Shown: positions 24,162 to 35,170 of the stretch, one piece after another | Position numbering within the stretch: the first letter of the stretch is position 1 | How the letters are laid out: each line of letters starts with the position of its first letter | Notes under the pieces: model-generated | What the model saw: the letters and a program-made list of their open reading frames with translations, nothing else | Told to the model about the DNA's origin: nothing | The model's database searches: none | NCBI GenBank assembly: GCA_025769875.1 | Contig: JAGFNK010000004.1 | Location: forward strand, 125,001-189,000 | Length of the DNA: 64,000 nt | Source of the DNA: Russula earlei | Lineage: Eukaryota; Basidiomycota; Agaricomycetes; Russulales; Russulaceae | Direction of reading: 5' to 3' | Program-made: the position numbers and the translations under genes

Positions 24162-25474
24162 ATGACCGCAACCGCCGTGCTCGTCATCCCCGACGAAATC
24201 ATCGCTGCACTCTCCAAGAAATCACAGGCGTGCATAGAGCGGCTGCGCAAGCACAAACCTGATCTAACGAACGAGTGCGTTTGGCGTTTATTTCTGATTG
24301 ATCGGACCGTCTGGCCGGCTTCGGGTTGGTTGGGATGGAGCCCTAAAACCGTATCTTGCTTCCCCCCCCTCTACAGGCACGCGAATCTTTACAATCAACC
24401 TTCCGTCAACAGGCTCGCGGCCGTGCTGGTTTTGTTGTATGAACGCGCGGGCGGGCTACGCGTGCTCCTGACCACGCGCTCGAAGGAGCTTCGCTCGCAT
24501 CCGGGGCAGACGGCCCTCCCGGGGGGGAAAGCGGACGAAGGGGACGCGGGACTGGTCGAGACGGCGGTGAGTGGTCGCGGACGAACCACCGCCGGATCCC
24601 CGCGCTGATTGACGCCTGGCCCCTGGGCGATTTTCCCTTTTTCTCCTCTGCCGCCTCGTTTTTTTTTTTTTTTTTTTTTTTTTTTCGTTAGCTGAGGGAA
24701 GCGAATGAGGAAGTCGCGCTCCCGCTGCGCTCGCCGCACGTTCACACGCTCTGCACGCTCGAGCCGTTCGTTTCCCAGCGCCGCCTGCTGGTGACGCCCG
24801 TGATCGCGCTCCTGGACGACGTCTCGGTCTTGGAGGAGCTGCGCGCGGCACCGCGCGAGGTCGCGCGCATATTCGATCACCCGCTCGAGGCGCTGCTCGA
24901 GCCCGAGCTGGCGCGCCGGGAGGAGCTCGCGGCGCTTGGGGGCGAGGATTGGCCGTACGAGACAGAACTCCATGTGCGTCGTCACTTTCTCGAGATTTTT
25001 TTTTTTTTCTTTTTTTTCTTTCTTTTGTTTTGCGGCCTCCCACTCCCACTTCCCGTTTCTTGGTTTCGTTTTTCTCCATCCCCCCCCCCCCCCGGGTCAT
25101 TTTTGCGTCTCACGGTTGCTCCCCGATTCAAACCAGAATACCACGGACGTCCCGTGGTTGGGAGGCATGTACCGCATGCACCGATTCCGGACCACCGCCT
25201 CGCCAGTGAAGGGATTTACGGCCGACATTCTGGTATGCAACCCCCTTCCCCCCGTTCCATCCTTGTCTCTTCTCCGTTGACGAGCTGCACGAAAAAAATC
25301 TAGCTCGCCACGGCGGCGATTGCATACGCCCGCGAGCCGGTGTTTCAGAGGTGGGGGGAAGGGCAGTTGAGGACATTCGCGGAGGTGCTGCCAGCTGTGG
25401 AAGCCGTTGCTGCCCTTTCACAGCCGTCGCCACCGGATGGACATTATGCGCCAACTATGACTGTCAAGGCATGA
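24162..25474 (+). CDS. PCD1: CoA-diphosphatase-type Nudix hydrolase
   Basis: Probable peroxisomal or mitochondrial Nudix enzyme cleaving CoA or its derivatives to phosphopantetheine and 3',5'-ADP. Exon 1 begins MTATAVLVIPDEIIAALSKK. The Nudix box crosses an intron: HPGQTALPGGKADEGDAG, then LVETA joined to LREANEEVAL. The core REANEE glutamates that bind metal are intact, and the PGG(K/R)xD-xxD lead-in is the form used by the Pcd1/NUDT7/NUDT8 group. Downstream are VPWLGGMYRMHRFRTT and VKGFTADIL, typical of the CoA subfamily. Introns carry long T and C homopolymers (24660-24685, 25000-25030, 25080-25093). No clear peroxisomal C-terminal tripeptide is present; the end is TVKA. Confidence 0.85.
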
Positions 25475-25659
25475 GAGGTAGTAGACAGAGAGAGAGCGTG
25501 ACCATTACTACTATGATAGAATTATTATAATAATAGACCGGCTCCGCGGCTCCCCCCAATCAAAGGTTCTCTGCTGGGCGTCTCGTTTCCCGGCGGAGGT
25601 GAGCGTGCTGCTTGTCTCTCGTCTGATGCCCCTGCAACCTGTCCGTTTACATGACATAG
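25475..25659. other. Short intergenic region between PCD1 and bioDA
   Basis: 185 bp between two plus-strand genes. It contains an A/T-rich patch at about 25505-25536 (attattataataata) that could serve as the upstream gene's poly(A) region or a core promoter. Confidence 0.35.
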
Positions 25660-28488
25660 ATGTCACTGCTATTCAAGAATTTCCGCGTGCATCAGGTCTT
25701 CGGTGCCAACACCGATGTCGGCAAAACGATCCTCACCTCCGGCCTTGTACGAGCCTCCGCGGCCAAAAAGAATCATGTCTTTTATCTCAAGCCGGTGAGC
25801 ACGGGGCCCATGCACGACGCCGACGACGAGTAAGTCCTCGCCCGCTGGACCTCCGAGACGATTGATGAGGGGGGACGTGTAGGCACGTGAAACGATATGC
25901 GGGTCCTCTCGGAGCCCTCGTGACCGCTCGCTGTCTTTACCGCTTTGACGAGCCGGTCAGCCCACACCTGGCCGCGGAGAGGGAGGGTGCGCAGGTGAGT
26001 GAGTCGACGCCCCCTCGCGCGCGCGCGCGTGTGCTCTCCGTTACCCGGACTGGATCGACGGATTCCCTCCTCACTTTCTTTTAGAACGTGCCCACCGACG
26101 ACGCGTTCGTGACGTCCGTGGCGAGCTACATCCGCAAATGCGCGTCCGGGACGACGGAGAGGTCACACATGTACATCGAGACTGCTGGAGGTGAGGCTTG
26201 GGGTCCTTCCGTGAGGTCCTTGCGGCGTTGCCTGATCTCCCCCCCTCCCCCCGCCCCCACCGCTGCGTTTCCGGCAACCACGCGTCGTCTTGACCGCGCG
26301 TCTTGTATCGGTCAGGCGTCCACAGCCCGACGCCATCCGGCACGACGCAGCTGGATAGTTACAGGCCCCTCTTCCTCCCCACCATCCTCGTCGGCGACTC
26401 GAGGCTCGGCGGCATCTCGTCCACGATTTCCGCGTACGAGTCTCTGCTGCTCCGGGGCTTCGTCGTCGACGCCGTCTTGCTCTTCAAGGACCCGTATCAC
26501 CGCAACTCGGAATATCTGGAGCCCTACTTGGCGGAGCGCGGTGTCAAGGTCTCGGCGGTGGATCCCCCTCCTCCTCGAGAAGCGGACGCGAGAAAAAATT
26601 TTATGGTCACGGAGGAGTACTACCGCAAGCTCGCATCCGATGACCGTGCTGGCGGGCTCCTCGGCGTCGTCGAGCATCTGGATGAGAGGCACGAAGGGCG
26701 CATAAAAGAGCTCCACAGCATGCCCCGGCGCGCCCTCGATACCGTGTGGTGGCCCTTTGTGCAGCACGGGCTCCTCAAAGGCGAGGGGGACGTGAACGTG
26801 ATCGACAGCGCGTGGGGGGATCACTTCTCTGTGTTTAACGGACACAGGCGATCATCATCATCATCATCGCCGCCGTCGACGGCGGGGCTCGGATCCTTGT
26901 TGGAGTCCCAATTCGATGGCTCCGCCTCATGGTGGACTCAAGCTCTCGGTCATGCTCATCCCGCGCTCACCCTGGCCGCTGCCCGAGCCGCCGGTCGTTA
27001 CGGACATGTCATGTACCCGCGCGCGATACACGCCCCCGCTTTACGGCTGGCGGAGCGCCTCGTCCACGACGGCCCCGGAAAGGGGTGGGCGGCCCGCGCA
27101 TTCATTTCCGACAACGGGTCCACGGGGATGGAGATCGCGCTCAAGATGGCCCTGCGGGTCGCCAGCAGGCGTTTCGGATTGGCGCCACGGGAACGCAAGA
27201 CGATGGGCGTCCTCGGGCTGAGAGGCAGCTACCACGGAGACACGATCGGTTCGATGGACGCCTGCGAGGAGGGCGTGTACACGTGCGAATGGCACCAGGC
27301 CAAGGGATACTGGTTCGAGCCGCCGACGGTCGAGATCGAGAACGGAAGGGCGTCGGTCCGCGTTCCGTCGGCGGTGGCGCACCGAGACGTCGAAGGACGG
27401 TCGCTGTCGCCGTCGTGGATCTACGACGTCGGCGCGCGCCTGGACACGCCCCTCGCGCGCGCCTATCGGGACCTCGTCGACGGCACCCTCGAGAAGCTCG
27501 CGGGACGCCCCGGCGCGGCGCCGCTCGGGGCGCTGGTCCTGGAGCCCCTCGTGCTCGGGGCGGGGGGGATGGTCTTCGTGGACCCGCTCTTCCAGCGCGT
27601 GCTGGTCGACGCGGCGCGCGCGCGGGGGCTCCCCGTCGTCTTCGACGAGGTCTTCTCGGGCCTCTGGCGGCTCGGCCTGCGCTCGGCGGCGGCGGCGCTC
27701 GGCGCGCACCCGGACGTGGCCGTGTACGGCAAGGCGCTCACGGGCGGGCTGGTCCCGCTCGCGGCGACGCTCGCGACGGAGGACGTGTTCGGCGCGTTCG
27801 AGGGCCCGGACAAGGCCGAGGCGTTGCTGCACGGCCACAGCTACTCGGCGTACGCGGTCGGGTGCGAGGTCGCGAACGTGGCGCTCGAGCGCCTCGAGCG
27901 CCTCGGAGTCGGGGAGACGTGGAGCGACGCGAGGGCCGCGTGGGGCGCGGTCGGAGTCGCGCGGGCAGGGGCAGGGGAAAGACGTGAGGGGGCGACCCCG
28001 GCCAACGCGGGCGGTGGAGCTGCTGCTGCCCCTGCCCCTGCCCCTGCCTCTGCCTCTGCTACGGTGTGGAGCGTGTGGTCTCCCGGGTTCGTCGACGTGC
28101 TTTCGAAGCTGGAGATCGTGGACCATGCGATGACCCTCGGCACCGTGCTGGCGTTCAAAGTGAGGGGCGGGGATGCCGGTGCGTTTTTTTTTTTTTTTTT
28201 TTTGCTCCTTGCCTTGTTTCCTTAAAGCTTTTGCTCCTGATCGACTGGGGGGGGGGGGGCGCGCCGTCGAAAGGATACGAGTCACACTCGGCAGAAGCGC
28301 TACTCAACACGTTGGGTGACGCCGTTGGCGGCAGCGGTCGGAACGTGACCAGCGTGCCGGGGGGCGCACCGTCTGGGATAAATTTTCGTACATTGGGGGA
28401 CGTGGCATATTTCATGACAAGTCTCAACACGCCGCCTGCCACCATCAGGGCTGTGGAGGACAGGATTTGGGCGGTGCTCGGTCGATAG
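25660..28488 (+). CDS. bioDA: Bifunctional dethiobiotin synthetase / DAPA aminotransferase
   Basis: Two successive biotin-pathway steps on one chain: KAPA to DAPA (aminotransferase) and DAPA to dethiobiotin (synthetase). The N-terminal BioD part begins MSLLFKNFRVHQVFGANTDV with the P-loop GANTDVGKT, then VFYLKPVSTGP, HMYIETAGG, and GDSRLGGISSTISAYESLLL. The BioA part follows: DTVWWPFVQHG, NVIDSAWGDHF, ISDNGSTGMEIALKMALR, GSYHGDTIGSMDA, PVVFDEVFSGLWRLG, and VYGKALTGGLVPLAA with the PLP lysine, then HGHSYSAYAVGCEVAN. The last intron (28181-28272, with T and G runs) joins GGDAG to YESHSAEALL. The end is DRIWAVLGR. A Pro/Ala-rich insert of about 30 residues precedes WSVWSPGFVDVLS. The BioA half is far more GC-rich than the surroundings. 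Confidence 0.94.
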
Positions 28489-28857
28489 AGTGCACATCGC
28501 GTGTGCAGGTACGTGTACGTGTTAGCGGTACCTTTGCGTTCTTCGTTCATGGAAAACGACCAACTCGTCTGTTTGGAGGCGCAGAATGCCATTCGTCGGC
28601 GAAAACATCTCATGACACAGCCTGCGGGAGTCAAACGGATCTAAGGTTTCGACGAGTGTGTATCTTAGAGAGCCAAGAGATCTGACGGGCACGTCAAAAT
28701 AAAAAAAGAGTACAATTAGCGGTGGAAAGAGCGTGTGTGATCGCGTGACGTGTACAGGTCGAGAAGACTGAAGACCCCTCTCGTTGTAAAAATGGCTCGC
28801 GTTCACAACCCGTTTCCCATCGGCCTAGGCGTATATCGCATGACACCTTTGGCCTTT
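28489..28857. other. Convergent 3' region, bioDA / SEC61B
   Basis: 369 bp between two stop codons. Contains an A-run (about 28698-28708). No gene seen. Confidence 0.5.
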
Positions 28858-29364
28858 TCACTTTGTAAAGGCTCGAATGAGTTTGGCGGCGATGTGGAGG
28901 AAGAATATAGATGCGATAAAGGAGAGCGAGAGGACGAGGACGATGAACGGGTCACTAAGCACGGACGGGATTGTTGGCATCAGCGACAGAGAGTAAGGGA
29001 ACGAGGGGGGTCGAAGGAAACGTACACTCGAAGCCCCGGTGAGTCGTCCGTGTACAGCTTGAGCATGGTATTGGACGACCCTCCTGCGCCAGCGGCGCGC
29101 GAGGAGTTGGGCTTGGAAACCTGCGACGCACCGGCACGTCGGCTGAAATTTTTGGGTGTGTTAGCATAGAGGGTCACCAAAATGAAACCAAAAAAAAAAG
29201 GACACGTACCGAATTTGGGCACCGGGCGGTTTGGCGACGGCGCCTGTGGCGGAAGACGATCTGGAAGGGAGGGAACGCGTGGGTGCGTCTGAATCGGACT
29301 GGGAATGGGTGGGACATGAGAGAGAATTAAAAAAAAATGAGAGAGAGGGGGGGAAACTTACCAT
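28858..29364 (-). CDS. SBH1: Sec61 beta / Sbh1 translocon subunit
   Basis: Small tail-anchored subunit of the ER Sec61 protein-conducting channel. The assembled product is about 100 residues: [56 protein letters not shown], then the C-terminal membrane anchor [20 protein letters not shown] and [27 protein letters not shown] is the family signature. Four exons are needed. The first is only the ATG (29364-29362), followed directly by a GTAAGT donor; the splice from AGT|GTACGT to TTAG|TGACCC gives RVDP. The stop is at 28860-28858. It is divergent from SDE2 across 99 bp. Confidence 0.93.
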
Positions 29365-29463
29365 GGTTGTGGGTGTTTGGGTGGGTGGGTGACCGGTCAG
29401 TCACCTGGCTTGGGTGGGGGGGTCCGTCGGTTTCAACCTCCGCTTTCGTGCCTCCTCTCTCCA
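29365..29463. promoter_or_regulatory. Very short divergent promoter, SEC61B / SDE2
   Basis: Only 99 bp between opposed ATGs. It is G/T-rich on its left half (ggttgtgggtgtttgggtgg, 29365-29384) and C/T-rich near SDE2. No TATA box. Both 5' UTRs must be very short or overlap. Confidence 0.5.
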
Positions 29464-30437
29464 ATGTCATCCACGACCGTCCTCGTCTCCTCATTTCCGC
29501 CCTTTCCTACCCTCGCGCTCTCCGTTCCCGAGGAGACCACCCTCGAGGATCTCCATGCGGTCCTCTTGGCCCGCTACCCGTTCCTCCCCGCCGCCGCTGC
29601 CGGCGCCGACCTGCGCCTCTGTCCCGTCTCGGGGGGCCCGCCCTTCGCGGCCGACGGGACCGCGGCGGCGGCGACGACGACACTCTCCTCCATCCTGGGC
29701 CCTCGGCAGCAGCAGCAGCAGCAGCACGCTCACCCTCTGGTCTCCCTCCGGCTGGTTCCGCGCATGCGCGGCGGGAAGGGCGGCTTTGGATCGCAGCTGC
29801 GCGCCGCGGGCGGTCGCATGAGCAGTCAAAAGACCAGCAACAACGACTCGTGCAGGGACCTCAGCGGCCGGCGCCTGAGCACCATCAAGGAGGCCAAAAA
29901 GTGCGCACGCACCCCCCCCCCCTCCTTTCTCCGCTGCGTCGGGGGGTAATGAGATGACCATGTCAGGTTGGCGGAATATCTGGAGCAAGAGCCGGCGCGC
30001 AAAAAGGCCACTGTGGAGGCGCAGCGTGCCAAGCTGGAGGCGCTCGAGCGCAAGCTCGGCATCGACGGGGATGCGGGCCCTGGCTCGTCGTCGAGCGCCG
30101 ATCCGACTCAGGTTGCCGGGAGGAAGCACCGTTTTGATGACAACGAATATTTGGAGCAGAGCAGGGAACTGGTGGATAACGTGAAGACTGCGGTCACCGC
30201 CGGTCGGTCTCCCCTTTCCCCCTCGTCTTTGTTTGGACCCTGCGATCCTGGCCATGCCTATTACTCATGCGATGCTCCTCAGGGCTTCTCAAGAAGCGTA
30301 AGAAGGCGAAGAAGGATCAAAGTGCACCGAAACCAAACGTGGAGGCACCACCATGTCAGGGACAAAGAGATGTTCCACATACCGTACCCAGCATAGAGGA
30401 GAACCCGGCGGTTAACACCGCAGCCGTGGGTGCTTAG
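29464..30437 (+). CDS. SDE2: Sde2 ubiquitin-like splicing/genome-maintenance protein
   Basis: Nuclear protein made as a ubiquitin-fold precursor that is cleaved after a GG pair; the freed C-terminal part joins the spliceosome and guards replication. The ubiquitin-like part starts [20 protein letters not shown] and ends [10 protein letters not shown]. Cleavage would leave [20 protein letters not shown], followed by [17 protein letters not shown] and, after an intron, [20 protein letters not shown]. The GG-KGG junction and the block after it are the family hallmark. A helical segment containing [20 protein letters not shown] leads to a basic KKRKKAKK tail. The last exon ends at TAG 30435-30437. 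Its 3' part is tandemly duplicated just downstream. Confidence 0.9.
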
Positions 30438-30669
30438 CTGCGACGTCTTTCTCCTTTCTGTTTTATCATCAATCGTCCGGCGTACTTGTAAATGGCTATT
30501 CACCCTTCGTTGCTCCATCAGGAACAAAGAGATGTCCCACATACCATGCCCAGTACAGAGGAGATCTCGGCAGTCAACATGGCAGCCGTGGGTGCTTTGC
30601 TGCGACGTCTTTTTCCTTTCTGTTTTATCATCAATCGTGTAAATGGCTGTTCACTCTTCATTGCCACAT
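30357..30669 (+). repeat. Imperfect tandem duplication of the SDE2 3' end
   Basis: Copy 1 (30357-30518) covers the last 27 codons of SDE2 and its 3' flank. Copy 2 (30519-30669) repeats it with roughly 15-20% differences. Shared landmarks include acaaagagatgt, gcagccgtgggtgctt, gctgcgacgtcttt and ctgttttatcatcaatcgt. The stop TAG of copy 1 is TTG in copy 2. Confidence 0.9.
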
Positions 30670-31619
30670 AAGGTTTGACACAACCAATGCGGCAGTCTCG
30701 CTGTGCGAGCTAACCGATCTAAAATATTCCTCCATTGTTTTCATTCTCATCCGATGCCAAGCGAATGCGCGATTCGACGTATTCGTTGTTTGCGATACTC
30801 GGTGGGGGCAATCCCTGGAACTGTATGGCTCTATTGGCGCTCTATACTTTTCATGTATGTATGTGGGCTATACAGTACTAGCAATCATCTATTGTTACCG
30901 CTTCTTTGACGCCGGAAAACACGCGGGTAGCCGTGATGTCCGTGTCACCTGATAGAGCTTCCTTTCCATTCTGTTCAATTCAAGGGGCACAGCCGACGCC
31001 GGGGAAACCATCAGTCAGTTTCATCATCGGCGTCGTCGTACCAACTTCCACAGACCCGGCCTCTGAATCGTTTTTCTTTTCGCTCAGCGACGATCTAAGG
31101 TTTTGGGCCACATTTGTGCGACAGCCTCGTGTCCTCGCACTTCTCCTGGCAACGAGTCTTTGCTTGTCCGAGCAGGAGGTATAGTTGGCCGTGGGGCAGG
31201 TGTCACCGGGTTGGGAATGAAAGGCTGCGCTGCCTCGTGTCCGCACAGGATTGATATTATTACCCTTGGCGGAGGGCCGGGCCGTTGGCCCCGCCCAACG
31301 AGGCAGGCCACAACCGCCAGCTTGAACGACCGCCAGCTTGAACGAGCAAACTGTGCCGCGACCGTTCCCCGTCCTCTGTCGATCCCCTCGACTTGGTCAC
31401 CTTCATCACCGAAGTTTCCATTTTAAAATGTATGCAACGGACAAACTGCCCGGAGGTTGGTCCCCCCACGCACCCGGTCGATAAGAGATCGCCACGCCCT
31501 GGAGTGCAGGTCCTAGGGTGGTAGTCCTAAGCGCTCGCACTTGCGCTCGACACATATAAGGCAGCCCTCATGACTCAGAAAGGCGGTCCCAACCCCCCCC
31601 TCCCCTCTCAACAGGCGAC
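30670..31619. other. Intergenic region with no supported gene
   Basis: About 950 bp. Open frames of 60-107 codons exist but have no recognisable motif. A short internal repeat (cgccagcttgaacga, at about 31315 and 31330) is present. The right end holds the promoter of the next gene. Confidence 0.45.
31553..31560 (+). promoter_or_regulatory. Candidate TATA box (catataag)
   Basis: CATATAAG lies about 60 bp upstream of the orphan gene's ATG at 31620, a plausible core-promoter distance. It is one of the few clear TATA-like elements in the window. Confidence 0.45.
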
Positions 31620-32443
31620 ATGTCCTCTCTACTAAGCATGTGCGACGCATTGTTGTCGATCCCCTTCTATTCATTGCTCATCGTTCCTTTCCTAGGATGC
31701 CTGAGCACAACTTCGAAGTCCATGTGCTCAGGACATTCACGCGGGACCTTATCGGGTGGCTAAGCCGCCTCCAGGCATCGTCGCCCCAGGCCGGTAATCT
31801 GATCAATCATCTCATCCACGCGCTGGAACAGACCTTTCGCGATGTTGAGCAAGTGTACCTCATTTGGCGTCACGAGCGTATACAGTCTGTGTTGCAGCAC
31901 GGTACGTTCTCCCTCCCCCCCCACCCCCCACCCTATCGGCAGAAGGTGATGCCGACATGATATGCAGGATTCTGGTATGCAAGAGCACGCCTTGAAGCAG
32001 CCATGTGGCGACGTCAGAATGGGAGACATCCTGCTTCATTTCCAAACATCTATTCCACCAACTACTACTACGCGGGGACCAGTCAGGCTCAGCCGCTTTA
32101 CCCACCTCCCCCCGCGTACGGATCCTACCCGCCCTTTAACAACCCCGCTCCCAATGCTGGCTTCCCGGGCTCCCCTCAACAGCACGGCAATTATTCGTAC
32201 ACTCAAGGCTTTCGCAACGAGCCTGCGACAGCTGGGCCGTCTGGCCAGGCCCCATGGCACGAGCCAGGGAGCCCTCAGTTTTCGCCCCCTCCTTTCCCCC
32301 CTCCTTACTGGAAGCCACCGTCTCCCAACCCTGCGGCACCGCCCGTATCACCAGAAGTATATGCTGGCGCGGAGATCGCCACTCGCTATCTCGAGGCAGT
32401 CAACAAGGCGGTGAATGTCTCGATCGATTTGAATGCGCTGTAG
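31620..32443 (+). CDS. Unrecognised protein with helical N-terminus and Pro/Tyr-rich tail
   Basis: No family recognised. Exon 1 is short (MSSLLSM, ATG 31620); a GTGCGA..CTAG intron (31641-31695) leads to MPEHNFEVHVLRTFTRDLIG. The following segment, WLSRLQASSPQAGNLINHLI and ALEQTFRDVEQVYLIWRHER, looks like amphipathic helices. A second intron (about 31901-31967) joins VLQHG to FWYARARLEAAMWRRQ. After that the protein is rich in Pro, Tyr, Gly and Ser (YPPPPAYGSYPP, PPPFPPPYWKPPSPNP), ending AVNKAVNVSIDLNAL. The Tyr/Pro-rich part resembles disordered tails of RNA-binding or vesicle proteins, but that is no functional assignment. Confidence 0.6.
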
Positions 32444-32901
32444 ACGAGGGGTGTCCTGTGCCCGGAGTGACATCCAGATAGTACTCTCTGCTGTGCAGAT
32501 AACGCCGCCAGGGCCGGTCCACGTGTGACGTTCTCATCCTGATGTGATTTGCTAAAAGTAGTTCCTCTCCTTCATCCCCCCTGGCGGGAGGTCGTGGATG
32601 GAGAGTCCTCCTCTCGAACACGTCCCCCCCCCGCATCCATTCATTTCGTTCGTGACACTCCTGCAATGCAAACATGTATATGGCATAGAAATTGTATCAA
32701 TGTTGAGATGTGACATGTCCACCGACTCCTAATAATGGTATTGATTGATTTGATCCCCGAGCGACATCACCTTGGCCTCGTGTTCTGACTGGAAATAGTG
32801 GCGGTGGGGCATGGGGACACCCCTCGTAACTTGACCCTTGGCGCGTCCCTACAATCGACCCCTCCCCGCTGCCACATCCTGCAGTCCCAACAAATACGGA
32901 C
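32444..32901. other. Intergenic region upstream of LYS4
   Basis: 458 bp holding the orphan gene's 3' flank and the LYS4 promoter. An AT-rich patch at about 32670-32700 may be the poly(A) region. No other feature seen. Confidence 0.4.
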
Positions 32902-35170
32902 ATGCTCCTGTTCTCACCTGCCCGTTCGACGCCCTCGGCGTTATCGAGACGGCGGTTGGCCACTCTCCCCGAGCGACGGACGGTACCCCAGACCGTGATC
33001 GAGAAGATCGTTCAGAAGTACGCGGTCGGTCTCCCACCCGGAAAGCTCGTCAAGGCGGGGGATTTTGTCATGATCCGTCCGGAGCACGTCATGACTCACG
33101 ATAACACGGGACCGGTCATATCAAAGTGCGTAGCTGGCTGGCAACGACCCCTCCGTTTTGTCCAATTGTTGTCATGGTCTGATCGCGATTAGGTTCAAGT
33201 CCATCGGGGCGACGCAGATAAAGTCACCCCGGCAGGCGGTCTTCACGCTCGATCACGACGTGCAAAACAAGTCTCGAAAGAACCTGGCCAAGTACGCCAA
33301 CATCGAGGCTTTCGCGCGCGAGCACGGCGTGGATTTTTACCCCGCAGGAACGGGCATCGGTCATCAGGTCCTCGTCGAAGAGGGCTATGCTTTCCCTCAC
33401 ACCCTCACCGTTGCGTCCGACAGCCACAGCAACATGTACGGCGGCGTCGGCTGCGTCGGGACCCCGATCGTCCGCACGGATGCCGCCGCCATCTGGGCGA
33501 CCTCCGTCACCTGGTGGCAAGTGCCCCGCATCGTCAACGTCGAACTTCGGGGGAGGCTCGCTCCCGGCGTCACCGGAAAGGACGTCATAGTCGCCTTGTG
33601 CGGCGCCTTCAACAACGACGAGGTGCTCAACGCCGCCATCGAATTCACGGGCGACGGTATCGCCGCCCTGTCCGTGGACGATCGTCTCACGATAGCCAAC
33701 ATGACCACCGAATGGGGCGCGCTCGTCGGGTACTTTCCCGTCGATGACGTGCTGCTGGACTGGTACGAGGCAGTGCTGAGCAGGCTCGAGCTGCGCACCT
33801 TCTCCGTCGACCCTTCCATCATCCCAGCACCGCCCGAGCATTTCCGAATAAACAGGCACAGGCTCGATGCTGTGCGCGCAGCGCCCCTCCTTTCTGATCC
33901 CGACGCCCAGTACGCCGCCCACCTGACCATCGACCTCCCCACGCTCGTCCCACACGTCTCGGGACCGAACGGCGTGAAGCTGTCCACGCCGCTCCCCGAG
34001 CTCGAGAGGAGGCGCGTCCCCGTTCAGAAGGCCTACATCGTCAGCTGTACCAACTCGCGCGCCTCCGACCTTGCCGCCGCAGCGGCCGTCGTGCGCGGCC
34101 GGCGCGTCGCACCGGGCGTAGAGTTTTACGTCGCGGCCGCGAGCTCGGCCGTGCAGCGCTCGGCGGAGCGCGCGGGAGATTGGCAGGCCCTCGTCGCCGC
34201 TGGCGCGCGCGTGCTCCCCGCGGGATGTGGCCCGTGCATCGGCCTGGGCGCGGGCCTGCTCGAGGAGGGCGAGACGGGCATCAGCGCGACGAACAGGAAC
34301 TACAAGGGCAGGATGGGTCATCCGAACGCGCAGGCCTACCTCGCCAGCCCCGCCGTCGTCGCGGCCAGCGCGCTCAAGGGCTACATCGCCTCTCCGGACT
34401 CGCTCGACGCCGCCGCGTTGCCCCCCTCGGGACCCCCCGCGCATTCGGCGATCGTCTTGTCGTCCTCGTCCGCCGATGACGCGGCACAACGACGACCAGC
34501 CGACGAGCCGTTGCTCCCGTCTTTCCCCTCCACGTTCCGCGGGCCCCTCCTCTTCGCGCCGCAGGACAACCTGAACACGGACGGGATATACCCCGGAAAG
34601 TACACGTACCAGGACGACATCACGCCCGCCCGGCAGGCCGAGGTCGTCATGGAGAACTACGACCCGACCTTCGCCGCCCTCGCGCGCGCCACCGCGAAAA
34701 GAATCAACGACGACGACGACGACGACGACGAGAAGGCCGGCGTCGTCCTCGTCTCGGGGTACAACTTTGGCACCGGCTCGTCGCGCGAGCAGGCCGCGAC
34801 GGCGCTCAAGGCGGCGGGCGTGCCGCTCGTGCTCGCGGGCTCCTTCGGCGACATCTTCAAGCGGAACGCGATCAACAACGGCCTGGTCTGCCTCGAGGCG
34901 CCCGAGCTCGTCGCGGACCTCACGCGCGCATACGCGAAGGACGGCGCGCGCGGCCGCGGCGGGCGCCACGGAGAGCTCACCGTCGACGCCGGTCTCGCGG
35001 TCAGCGTCCACATGGCGAGCGGGAGGGTCGAGGTGACCGGCTTCGACGGCGGCTCGCGGACTTACGCCGTGCGCCCCGTCGGAGCGAGCGTGCAGGAGTT
35101 GTGGCTGTGTGGTGGGCTTGAAGGCTACATTCTAAAATCCATCCGGTCATCACAGTCACCGACGGCCTGA
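32902..35170 (+). CDS. LYS4: Homoaconitase, mitochondrial
   Basis: Iron-sulfur hydro-lyase converting homoaconitate to homoisocitrate in the alpha-aminoadipate lysine pathway, in the mitochondrial matrix. An Arg/Ser-rich presequence (MLLFSPARSTPSALSRRRLA) precedes TVIEKIVQKYAVGLPPG and the MTHDNTGPV motif. One intron (33126-33191) separates the first exon from KFKSIGATQIKSPRQAVFTL. Aconitase-family blocks follow: GHQVLVEEGYAFPHTLTVAS, DSHSNMYGGVGCVGTPIVRT, the cluster cysteines in YIVSCTNSRASDL and PAGCGPCIGLGAG, TNRNYKGRMGHP, and the swivel-domain YNFGTGSSREQAATALKAAG. Both Cys sites are intact. An Asp-run (INDDDDDDDEK) sits before the swivel domain. Codon use is strongly GC3-rich, which creates a long antisense open frame. 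Confidence 0.95.

Noticed and set aside
28181..28272. Coding reading through the T/G-run segment near the end of bioDA
   Set aside because: A GT..AAAG|GA intron removes it and joins GGDAG to YESHSAEALL, which is the expected sequence for the family.
27041..28285. 414-codon open frame antisense to bioDA
   Set aside because: It mirrors the GC3-rich BioA exon, is dominated by Arg/Glu/Ala and has no domain. Such frames arise from codon bias on the opposite strand.
33224..35011. 595-codon open frame antisense to LYS4
   Set aside because: Same cause: strong third-position G/C in the homoaconitase exon leaves the opposite strand free of stops. Composition is not protein-like.
24162..35170. Metabolic gene cluster linking bioDA, LYS4 and the Nudix gene
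   Set aside because: They serve unrelated primary pathways and are separated by SEC61B, SDE2 and an orphan gene; no tailoring enzymes or regulator are present.
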